From the NCBI RefSeq assembly GCF_044762655.1, contig NZ_JBIWER010000001.1, positions 372,001-436,000 on the forward strand: a stretch of 64,000 nucleotides of DNA, read 5' to 3'. The stretch is from Psychrobacillus sp044762655 (lineage in GTDB: Bacteria; Bacillota; Bacilli; Bacillales_A; Planococcaceae). Both the position numbers and the translations under genes were made by a program. The notes below the pieces were generated by a model. That model was not told the DNA's origin. It ran no database searches and saw only the letters and a program-made list of their open reading frames with translations. Positions 53,572 to 61,331 of the stretch are shown here, piece by piece; the first letter of the stretch is position 1, and every line of letters starts with the position of its first letter.

Positions 53572-54993
53572 TTATTTCAAATCATGCAGTAAATAACTAA
53601 CTCCCATTTGGAACTGTTTATCGTTATCTCTGCTAGTTTTATAATCTAGAATTGTTTCTGATATAGACTTAAATAGTGCATCATCAATCTCGTTTAAATC
53701 AGCTAAGCTTCTCTCTTGACGATACTTTTCAATAGCGTCTTCTGTATCTTCATCAAAATAACCATCCTGGCGACTTAAATTATAGCCAAGTGCTCCTAAT
53801 ACCTGTTGCACATACTTTATCTCTTCGCCAAAATCACCAACTCTAAAATTACCTTGATAATATTTTAAATCCATCGTATACAATTCATCTGGCTCTACCT
53901 GTAAATCAGCTTGAATTCCTTTATGATGAATCCACTCCTGTTTCGGGGTTAGCCATTTATGAGTAGAAATTTTTAGCTTCCCGCCGTTTTGCAGATCACG
54001 AGTTTCTTGAACTGTCCCCTTACCAAAACTTTTTTCTCCCACAATCATCGCACGCTTATTGTCCTTCAGTGCCCCGGCCAAAACTTCACTGGCAGAAGCA
54101 CTACCACCATTTTGTAATAGCACAGCAGGAATCTTGTTTAAATACTGATTGTCCTTTGTTTCTGTATTTAACATTTCCAGTACACCTTTGGCATCTTGCA
54201 TATAAGCGAAAGTAGAGCCATTCGGCAATAAAGTACCTATAATAGTAGAAACACTGTATAAATAGCCGCCTGGATTTCCTCTTACATCAATAACAAGACC
54301 ATCAATCCCTCGTTCTACTAATGCTTTTGTTTGCTTCTCCCATTCTTCTCCTGTCTTCTCCCCAAATAATGAGATATTAACAACACCGATTGAATAATCA
54401 TCTACTTCATAAATATCACTAGAAACCGTATGCATCGCTATCGTGTCACGTTTCATATGTAATTCGACATGGCGATTCTCACTAGACCGATAAACAGTCA
54501 TTTTAATGCTAGTACCTTTTTTACCACTTAATAGCTGCATTAACTCAGTCATTGACTTTCCTTCAACTCGTTCTTCATTTACACGAACAATTTCATCCTG
54601 AGGCTTTAAGCCAGCTTTAAAGGCAGGAGAATCCTTTAACGGTGCAACTACGACAAATTTCCCTTCGGAGAGCATAATCTCTGCACCTATTCCAACCCGT
54701 TCCTCGGCAAGTGATGCCTCTTGGTTCGCTGCTTCTTCTTTTGTTAAATACGTACTATGTGGATCCTCCAATGCTTCTGCCATTCCACGAATAGCACCTT
54801 CCACGATTAGATTATCATTTTTAGAGAATACCGCCTCTTTTTTGATTAACTGAAACGCCTGATCAATAACCTGACTATTGCTGACGCTTTTTTGTTCTGT
54901 AGCTGAAGGTTTCATCAACCACATATACCCGATACCTAAAACAACAACTACTATCAATCCATAAAGAAAAAACCGACTTTTGCGCAAGTTCAA
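53572..54993 (-). CDS. ctpB: Carboxy-terminal processing serine protease CtpB
   Basis: S41 protease of 473 residues: N-terminal signal anchor (8-26), PDZ domain (about 95-180), tail-specific protease core with GGSASASEVLAGAL and the Lys in VGEKSFGKGTVQ, then a C-terminal peptidoglycan-binding domain (VLGALGYNLSRQDGYFD). In B. subtilis it acts in sporulation signalling by cutting SpoIVFA. Likely operon with minJ. Confidence 0.92.
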   Translation of the reverse strand: MNLRKSRFFLYGLIVVVVLGIGYMWLMKPSATEQKSVSNSQVIDQAFQLIKKEAVFSKNDNLIVEGAIRGMAEALEDPHSTYLTKEEAANQEASLAEERVGIGAEIMLSEGKFVVVAPLKDSPAFKAGLKPQDEIVRVNEERVEGKSMTELMQLLSGKKGTSIKMTVYRSSENRHVELHMKRDTIAMHTVSSDIYEVDDYSIGVVNISLFGEKTGEEWEKQTKALVERGIDGLVIDVRGNPGGYLYSVSTIIGTLLPNGSTFAYMQDAKGVLEMLNTETKDNQYLNKIPAVLLQNGGSASASEVLAGALKDNKRAMIVGEKSFGKGTVQETRDLQNGGKLKISTHKWLTPKQEWIHHKGIQADLQVEPDELYTMDLKYYQGNFRVGDFGEEIKYVQQVLGALGYNLSRQDGYFDEDTEDAIEKYRQERSLADLNEIDDALFKSISETILDYKTSRDNDKQFQMGVSYLLHDLK

Positions 54994-55058
54994 CCTCCTA
55001 CTTTTCCACTAATATATGTGTGAAAAAAGGAATTTAATACTTGCCCAATAATCGATTC

Positions 55059-55637
55059 TTAATTTAAATTATTAATATAGTCTGTTAACATTTGCTCATC
55101 CATTGGTCCAACAATCTTATTTTGTATAGTTCCAGTCGTATCTATCATGTAAGTAGTAGGAATCGTAATCGCTTGATATGTATCACCAACTAAACCTTCT
55201 TCATCTAAAGGAATAGGAAAACTTAACGCATAATCCTCTTGAAACGCCTTCACTTTATCTAGCCCTACATCCGTACTCGTCAGATTGACCGCTAAAATTT
55301 CTACATTTTCTTTTTCAGCCATATCCTCGTAATAATTTTGCATATGTGGCATTTCTGCTTTACATGGCGGACACCACGTTGCCCAGAAATTTAATACTAT
55401 TTTCTTTCCTTTATAATCTGCGAGTGTGACTACCTCGCCATCTAATGTAGTCAGTGTAAAATTAGGTGCAGCATTTCCTTTACCTAAGCCCTCATTGGCA
55501 GCATTATTTGCCATATCGGTACCCATTTGTTCACCAGCAAAAGCTTCTTGTTCATCTATATTATCTCTCACAAAGGAAATCGTTGCGATTGCTACCATTG
55601 CGGCAACAACAAAAAGCCCAATAATTTTCTTCTTCAT
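55059..55637 (-). CDS. TlpA/ResA-like membrane-anchored thioredoxin
   Basis: A 192-residue extracytoplasmic thiol-disulfide protein. Uncleaved N-terminal anchor (4-21), then a thioredoxin fold with FWATWCPPCKAEMP (CPPC active site) and the cis-Pro IPTTYMID. ResA itself has CEPC, so this may be a more general reductant for cytochrome c maturation or sporulation. AGGAGG fits the ATG at 55637. cccB, a c-type cytochrome gene, is nearby. Confidence 0.87.
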   Translation of the reverse strand: MKKKIIGLFVVAAMVAIATISFVRDNIDEQEAFAGEQMGTDMANNAANEGLGKGNAAPNFTLTTLDGEVVTLADYKGKKIVLNFWATWCPPCKAEMPHMQNYYEDMAEKENVEILAVNLTSTDVGLDKVKAFQEDYALSFPIPLDEEGLVGDTYQAITIPTTYMIDTTGTIQNKIVGPMDEQMLTDYINNLN

Positions 55638-55789
55638 ATTATACCTCCTGTTGGTACGATAATATTTCACTGCCCTTATTATATGTTATTTACTCCGTTA
55701 AATACGAATTAATTGGACTGGAAATATGACTATGTAGTGAAAAGTAAGCGTACAAGATGCATAAATAATCTGTCTCGTAAATAAAAGAT

Positions 55790-56080
55790 TCATTATAGAG
55801 AGTAAACTACCAGTGTACACGAGTAACTAATAAACGACGAGAGTATATGCTCCTTAAGAGCGAGTAATAGGCGTAAAAGTAGAACAATAGAAAAGAAACT
55901 TTCAGATACGGATATGCGCTTACCGCACGCTTCGCATGGTGAACCTTCAAGGATGATCGCTTGCAGCTCCTTCATCCTTTTGAAGTCTAATTCCCCGCGC
56001 TCATGTAGTTTGGAAGGTGCACATCCTGTTTAGCACCGGCGATACCTTATTGATTTTATAATAGTAGTTTTTAATTATTT
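55790..56080. other. Gap with a three-hairpin cluster
   Basis: No supported gene. A 60-codon minus frame begins MKELQAIILEGSPCEACGKR and then becomes low-complexity. The same bases form the hairpins listed at 55914-56037. At 55.80-55.87 kb, GAGTAA motifs recur (inverted TTACTC). Confidence 0.5.
55914..56037 (-). ncRNA. Candidate structured RNA or palindromic element
   Basis: Three separate inverted repeats. GGTGC/GCACC is at 56016-56037, AAGGATGA/TCATCCTT at 55949-55979 and ATGCG/CGCAT at 55914-55937. The spacing is compact and the strand is not certain. Confidence 0.45.
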
Positions 56081-56154
56081 CCTTTTTATTTAACCATATC
56101 CAATCATCGTTTTTATAATACTAAGATAGTCCAATTATTAAGTTAATATCTACT

Positions 56155-56285
56155 CACTTATTGATTGGAGTGCAACGTGGCGACTCCAGCGGGAACAGCG
56201 AGAAAGTCGAGACCCCACAGAGAGCGTAGCGAACGAGGAGACTGGACCTCGCCCGCGGAAAGCGTCCGCGTGAAACGGAAATCAC
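56155..56285 (+). repeat. GC-rich dispersed palindromic element, copy E
   Basis: Runs TTGATTGGAGTG, GGCGACTCCAGCGGGAA, GAGACCCCAC, GAGGAGACTGG, CCTCGCCCGCGGAAAGCG, CCGCGTGAAACGGAAATCAC. It is the inverse of copy D at 49160-49345. Much more GC-rich than its surroundings. Confidence 0.85.
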
Positions 56286-56363
56286 AGTATTACTTGTTTA
56301 CTGTTATTTAGAATTTTACTATCATACTTACAGTGAAGCTGCTTTATCAATTTACTATTTAAT

Positions 56364-56398
56364 CAAAAAAAACGCTTCTCCACGAATGGAAAAGCGTT
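56364..56398 (-). terminator. Terminator of ftsEX-envC-like operon
   Basis: AACGCTT.TCCA pairs with TGGA.AAGCGTT around CGAA; eight T follow on the minus strand. Confidence 0.92.
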
Positions 56399-56404
56399 GT
56401 ATTA

Positions 56405-57715
56405 TTATAAAGAAATATATCTCATTGGGTTAACAGAGTTTTTCGCCATACCTTCCCAGTTACCTGCATGAATTTCAAAATGTAAATGAGGTCCAGTAGA
56501 ATTACCAGTAGTACCTATTGCACCGATAATCTGACCTTTTGATACAACTTGTCCAACACCAACTTTAATACTGCTTAAATGTGCATATAACGAAGTGAAA
56601 GTCTGACCATCGATAGAATGTGTCACCATAATTACATTTCCGTATGTGCTAAGCGGAGAAGCATAAGATACAACCCCATCTGCTGCAGATACTACGGGTG
56701 TACCAGTACTGTTCGCAATATCAATACCGTAATGGGTTTTTGTCCCTCCATAAATCGGATGAGTTCTCGTTCCGTATCCAGAAGTGAATCGTCCAGATGC
56801 AGGCTTTGTCCAAGAACCAGACGATACATTTGGAATTACAGTGGAAGAACCACCGCTAGCTGCTTGCTGACGTTTTCTTTCTTCTGCTGCTTTACGTTTC
56901 TTTTCTTCTGCTGCTTTTCTAGCAACCTCAGCTAATCTTTTTTGTTCAGCAACAATTTTATTTTGCGTTGCTTGGCTTAAGTTTAGAATTTCATCATATT
57001 CTGTTTCTAATACTTCTTTTTCTTCATGTAATTTCGCTTGTTCTACTTCCAATTGGTCTACTAATTTACCTTTTGAAGCTTTTTGGCCGTCTAGAGAAGC
57101 CTTTAAACTAACTAGCTTGTTTTTGCTGTCTTCTTGCTGTTGAAGTTTTTTCTCGAGGCTCACTTGTTGTTCTTCTAATTGTTTTTTATCATCAGCCTGT
57201 TCTTGTAGGATTGTGCGATCTGCATCCATCAATGTATTGACTGCAGAGAAACGGTCGATAAAATCGATGAAGCTATTGGCCCCTAGTAATACATCTATAT
57301 AGCTAACAGATCCTCCACTAACTTGAACAGCGCGAATACGCTCTTTTAATAGTTCATCACGTTCTTCGATTTTTCTTTCAAGCTCTTTAATTGAAGCACG
57401 TAATTTTTCAATTTCAGTTGTCGTTAATTTGATTTCATTTAACACTTCGGAAATCTGTGTTTCAGTGTTAATAATTTTTGAATCTAACTCTTTTATTTGT
57501 GCCAAAATTTGATCCATTTTTGATTCATTTTGATTAATTTTACCTTCAGTTTCTTTAATAGTTGAGTTAATATTACCTTTCTTTTGCTCTAACTGTTTTT
57601 GTTCGTTCTTCAAATCATTTAACGTATTTGCAAAAGCACTCGGAGTCGTTATTAAAAGTGCTCCTGTAGTTGCTAAAGCTATAATTCTTAGCAACCATGT
57701 AGACTGTTTTCTCAA
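56405..57715 (-). CDS. EnvC-like coiled-coil M23 peptidoglycan hydrolase
   Basis: A 436-residue secreted protein: signal peptide 1-29 (AFAN), long coiled coil (about 30-270), a Lys/Glu/Ala-rich linker, and a C-terminal LytM/M23 domain. Its zinc ligands are visible in THYGIDI and GPHLHFEI, so it should be an active endopeptidase, unlike E. coli EnvC. It lies 28 bp after ftsX, so FtsEX probably controls it through the coiled coil. Confidence 0.9.
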   Translation of the reverse strand: MRKQSTWLLRIIALATTGALLITTPSAFANTLNDLKNEQKQLEQKKGNINSTIKETEGKINQNESKMDQILAQIKELDSKIINTETQISEVLNEIKLTTTEIEKLRASIKELERKIEERDELLKERIRAVQVSGGSVSYIDVLLGANSFIDFIDRFSAVNTLMDADRTILQEQADDKKQLEEQQVSLEKKLQQQEDSKNKLVSLKASLDGQKASKGKLVDQLEVEQAKLHEEKEVLETEYDEILNLSQATQNKIVAEQKRLAEVARKAAEEKKRKAAEERKRQQAASGGSSTVIPNVSSGSWTKPASGRFTSGYGTRTHPIYGGTKTHYGIDIANSTGTPVVSAADGVVSYASPLSTYGNVIMVTHSIDGQTFTSLYAHLSSIKVGVGQVVSKGQIIGAIGTTGNSTGPHLHFEIHAGNWEGMAKNSVNPMRYISL

Positions 57716-57742
57716 AATTTCTTGCTCCCTTCAATTTACCAA

Positions 57743-58630
57743 TTACACACGTAGAAATTTACGGACCGACATGAAACTTCCCCATACCCCAATAAGTACT
57801 CCCATTAATAATATTAAGCCGTTTACTTGATAGATAAATGGCGAAAAATCTAACAGTTCAAATAGTTTTCCCTGTTCTAACTTTGGAGCTAGCAATTTAA
57901 AGACATTATAGTAGAGTACTGTTACTAGCGTAATAGGAACTATCGCACCTAATATCCCTAGCCACATACCTTCTAAGATGAATGGAATACGTATAAACCA
58001 ATTCGTTGCCCCAACTAGCTTCATAATTTCAATATCTCTTCTTCTGGCAACAATCGTAATACGAATCGTATTAGAAATTAGGAACATTGCTGTAAATAAC
58101 AATGCCAAAATCAATACTAACCCCACGTTTCTACCAGTGTTCAAAACTGAGAATAGTTTTTCTATCTTACCTTCTCCATACTTTACTTCAAACGTATTAT
58201 CGAGACGTTCTAATTTCTTTGCAACTGCTTCTGTTTCCTGAGGATTGTTAGCTTTAGCATAAAATACATTATGTAATGGATTTTGTTGTTCAAATAATCG
58301 TAAATCGTCACCAAAATCAACTACTAATTTATTTAATTCGTCTCCTTTTGGAGAATATTTCACTTCTGCGATTCCTGTTGTCTCTTTAATCTCTTGTTCT
58401 AGCTTTGTTATAGAAGCTTCATCGGCAGTTAATTCGACATAAACTTTAATCTCTACGTCTTTTTCCAGATCATCCGCTACTTTGTTTAAGTTCATCATAA
58501 TCATCACGAAGACTCCAACAAGTAATAATGTAACTGTTACTGCACTTACTGAAGCAAATGTCATCCATCCGTTGCGACTAATGCTTTTTATACTTTCTCT
58601 GAAGTGTCTTCCTATAGTTCTACCCTTCAT
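57743..58630 (-). CDS. ftsX: Cell-division ABC transporter-like permease FtsX
   Basis: Type VII ABC membrane subunit, 295 residues, with four spans (about 21-45, 170-190, 220-245, 270-290) and a ~110-residue extracellular domain after the first. LVGATNWFIRIPFILEGMWLG is typical. It overlaps ftsE by 11 bp. It should relay ATP hydrolysis to wall hydrolases, here most likely the adjacent M23 protein. Confidence 0.95.
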   Translation of the reverse strand: MKGRTIGRHFRESIKSISRNGWMTFASVSAVTVTLLLVGVFVMIMMNLNKVADDLEKDVEIKVYVELTADEASITKLEQEIKETTGIAEVKYSPKGDELNKLVVDFGDDLRLFEQQNPLHNVFYAKANNPQETEAVAKKLERLDNTFEVKYGEGKIEKLFSVLNTGRNVGLVLILALLFTAMFLISNTIRITIVARRRDIEIMKLVGATNWFIRIPFILEGMWLGILGAIVPITLVTVLYYNVFKLLAPKLEQGKLFELLDFSPFIYQVNGLILLMGVLIGVWGSFMSVRKFLRV

Positions 58631-59306
58631 AACCGTATTCTCCTCCGTATTCGTCTCGAGTGATTAATCCACCCTCAACTGCTATAACACGGTGTCTAAT
58701 AGTATTAACAATTTCTCTATTATGCGTTGCCATAATAATTGTTGTTCCTCGAGCATTTATTTCTTCGAATATATTCATAATTTCCCATGAGGTTTCTGGA
58801 TCTAAGTTTCCCGTAGGCTCATCAGCGATAACAAGCATTGGCGTATTAACGATGGATCTTGCAATAGAGACACGCTGTTGTTCTCCACCTGAAAGCTCTG
58901 TTGGAAACATTCTTGCTTTGTTCTTTAGACCGACTAACTCTAATACATCTAGCACTTTTTTACGTATTACTTTAGGAGTTTCTTCTATAACCTCTAAAGC
59001 AAATGCCACGTTTTCATATACATTTAAACGTGGTAATAATTTAAAGTCTTGAAACACTACACCGATTTGGCGTCTTAAAAGTGGTACTTTACTGTTTTTG
59101 AGTGTAGCTAAATTTACACCATTTATCAAAATATCACCAGAAGTTGGACGCTCTTCTCGATACATCATTTTGATGAATGTCGATTTCCCTGCTCCACTTG
59201 GTCCTACTACATATACAAATTCGCCTTGCTTTATCTTTATATCGATACCGTTTGCGGCAACTATACCATTTGGGTACTTTTTGTAGACATTTATCATTTC
59301 TATCAT
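58620..59306 (-). CDS. ftsE: Cell-division ATP-binding protein FtsE
   Basis: Cytoplasmic ATPase of 228 residues paired with FtsX. Walker A GPSGAGKST (about 36-44), signature LSGGEQQRVSIARS, Walker B MLVIADEPTGNLD. The C-terminus ends in a Gly/Tyr-rich tail. Leads the ftsE-ftsX-M23 operon. Confidence 0.96.
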   Translation of the reverse strand: MIEMINVYKKYPNGIVAANGIDIKIKQGEFVYVVGPSGAGKSTFIKMMYREERPTSGDILINGVNLATLKNSKVPLLRRQIGVVFQDFKLLPRLNVYENVAFALEVIEETPKVIRKKVLDVLELVGLKNKARMFPTELSGGEQQRVSIARSIVNTPMLVIADEPTGNLDPETSWEIMNIFEEINARGTTIIMATHNREIVNTIRHRVIAVEGGLITRDEYGGEYGYEG

Positions 59307-59532
59307 TAATAAACCACCTAATTAATTTCGTCATAAAATGCAACACGCCTATTATAACATCTGTAGCTCATTTTTTTGTTACAATAAGATTTCAATTTAT
59401 AGGTAAAATTAATTATGTTACCTAAAATTCAATCTATGTTTTTGCCTAACTAGTGAATTTTACTGACATACATTTTACCTACTTCCTCTAAATTCTACAG
59501 CATCCGAGGATATTCCTTCTTTTATTTCAAAT

Positions 59533-59563
59533 AAAAAATCAGCTACTCAAAAGAGCAGCTGAT
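59533..59563 (-). terminator. Terminator of cccB
   Basis: ATCAGCT.CTC pairs with GAG.AGCTGAT around AAAA; T run on the minus strand. Confidence 0.9.
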
Positions 59564-59589
59564 CTCACTTACAGTTATACTTTTTTACA

Positions 59590-59940
59590 TTATTTCTTAG
59601 CTGCTAACCACTCAGCTACTGCCTGAGCTTCATCGCCAGAAATAATTCCACCAGGCATTGCGCCTCTACCGTTTTCAATAACATTTAAAATTTCATCTTG
59701 TGATAGGCGTGAACCTACATCTTTTAAGGCTGGGAAGTTACCTTGCCCTTCTAAATTTTGACCATGACAGCTAATGCATTTTGCGCTAACAATTTTTTCT
59801 GCATCAACAGAGGCTGTTTCAGTTGTTGTTCCAGTGTTTGTAGATGTATCCTTAGAAGTATCGGCATTATCATTACCGCCACCACATGCAGCTAGAACTA
59901 ACCCTGCTCCAAATATTAAAGCTAATAGTTTTTTGTTCAT
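59590..59940 (-). CDS. cccB: Cytochrome c551 lipoprotein
   Basis: A 116-residue electron carrier on the outer face of the membrane. Lipobox LAAC with Cys19, a Thr/Asp-rich linker, the haem motif CISCH (55-59) and the axial Met in GAMPGG. Placement next to ftsEX and the YitT-family gene is as in B. subtilis. Confidence 0.95.
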   Translation of the reverse strand: MNKKLLALIFGAGLVLAACGGGNDNADTSKDTSTNTGTTTETASVDAEKIVSAKCISCHGQNLEGQGNFPALKDVGSRLSQDEILNVIENGRGAMPGGIISGDEAQAVAEWLAAKK

Positions 59941-59989
59941 GTTACTACCTCCTTAAAGTGTATTTGGTTGCATAATTATTATACCAAAC

Positions 59990-60865
59990 CTATGATCTTT
60001 TGAAACCTTCTCCCAATACCTCATAGGCATCCGAAACTATGACAAAAGCAGCAGGGTCAATAGTCTTGACGATATGTTTCAACTTTGTGAATTCTGTTTG
60101 ATATGCCACGACCATCAAAATTGGTCGTTCCACATTTGTATATCCACCGTAAGCTGGGAGTTTTGTTACACCGCGATCAATCTCGGTATAAATAGTATCC
60201 CTAATTTCATCTTGTTTATTCGTAATTATATAAATCATTTTTGATTGACTAAATCCTAATTGGACCAGATCAATCGTTTTTGTCGTAACAAACAATGCTA
60301 TTAGGGCATATAGGGCCTTTTCGATATCAAAAACGATTGCAGCGCTTAGAACTATTAACCCATCTAATATAAGTACACTAGTACCAAGGGAAAATCCTGT
60401 ATACTTCGTAATAATTTGTGCAGCTAGATCCGTCCCACCTGTGGACGCACCGCCTCTAAAAACGATACCCAGTCCCAAACCTACAGTAATTCCTCCAAAT
60501 AAAGCTCCTAGTAGCGGATTCATTGTCCAAGGATCCCAATTTGCAGTCACTAGCACCACCGCCGGCAACACTAATGTACCTACAAAGGATTTAATACCAA
60601 ATTTTGCACCTAAAAAGAAAAGTCCTGCTATAAACAAGGGAATATTGAAAGCATACTGCACAAGTCCTGGCTCCCAACCAAAGACACCTTTTAAAATTGT
60701 ACTAATTCCGCTAACTCCACCAGAAGCTACTTGGTTTGGTAATAAAAAGACGTTAAATGCAACAGCAATAATGGCTGCGCCAATAATTACATATACATAA
60801 TCCTTCGAATTTTTTATAATGGGATGTGGTTCTTTATATTTTCTACGGTTAATATTAGTTTCCAT
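59990..60865 (-). CDS. yvjA: YitT-family membrane protein (DUF2179), YvjA-like
   Basis: A 291-residue protein with six spans followed by a cytoplasmic DUF2179 domain (about 215-285, IYIITNKQDEIRDTIY and VSDAYEVLGEGF). PNQVASGGVSGIST and FRGGASTGGTDLAAQI are family hallmarks. GAGG fits the ATG at 60865, six codons inside the longest frame. Function unknown. Confidence 0.87.
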   Translation of the reverse strand: METNINRRKYKEPHPIIKNSKDYVYVIIGAAIIAVAFNVFLLPNQVASGGVSGISTILKGVFGWEPGLVQYAFNIPLFIAGLFFLGAKFGIKSFVGTLVLPAVVLVTANWDPWTMNPLLGALFGGITVGLGLGIVFRGGASTGGTDLAAQIITKYTGFSLGTSVLILDGLIVLSAAIVFDIEKALYALIALFVTTKTIDLVQLGFSQSKMIYIITNKQDEIRDTIYTEIDRGVTKLPAYGGYTNVERPILMVVAYQTEFTKLKHIVKTIDPAAFVIVSDAYEVLGEGFKRS

Positions 60866-60883
60866 TTTAATATCCTCTTTCAT

Positions 60884-61289
60884 CCATTTTCTTGTTTGCC
60901 TGCACTAGTATAACAAGGGAAAAGTTATTTGTGAACTTCATCAAGATAGCGTGTTGACGAGGTGAAGTGAATGAAAATGAGGAGTTGTGGAAGGTTATAT
61001 ATATATGTTATCTCTCGACTATAGAAATTTATACATACGCAAATGATGGTTATTGTCAAAAGCAGTATATTTAGTTTTCATAGAGCTTTGGACAGACTTT
61101 TAGCTATATTATTAACGTTTGATTTTTTAGAGATGCTGATATGCCAGATGTCTGTCCGTCGCCCTCTTTCAACCTTAGGAACTAATCGACGGTGATAGTT
61201 CATCGCTCACCCCGCGAAACGCGTCCACCTTAATGGAAATCAGCAGTAATACTAGGGTGATCTTAGTCTTTTAATGGTTTCTTGTCTTT
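60884..61289. repeat. Gap with repeat Y and a partial GC-rich element
   Basis: 61078-61105 is copy Y of the GGACAGAC repeat. 61150-61250 resembles the right end of the GC-rich family (CCCCGCGAAACGCGTCCACC, then AATGGAAATCAGCAG). No gene-like frame. Confidence 0.55.
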
Positions 61290-61322
61290 AAAAAAAGAGC
61301 ATGTCTCGAGGACACACTCTTT
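61290..61322 (-). terminator. Terminator of the chemotaxis receptor gene
   Basis: AAAGAG.ATGTC pairs with GACA..CTCTTT around 5 nt; T run on the minus strand. Confidence 0.85.
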
Positions 61323-61331
61323 CTATAACAT

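Noticed and set aside
55793..55975. 60-codon frame starting MKELQAIILEGSPCEAC
   Set aside because: The N-terminal 29 residues look intriguing, but the rest is low-complexity and the bases form stable hairpins. I treat it as a structured element, not a gene.
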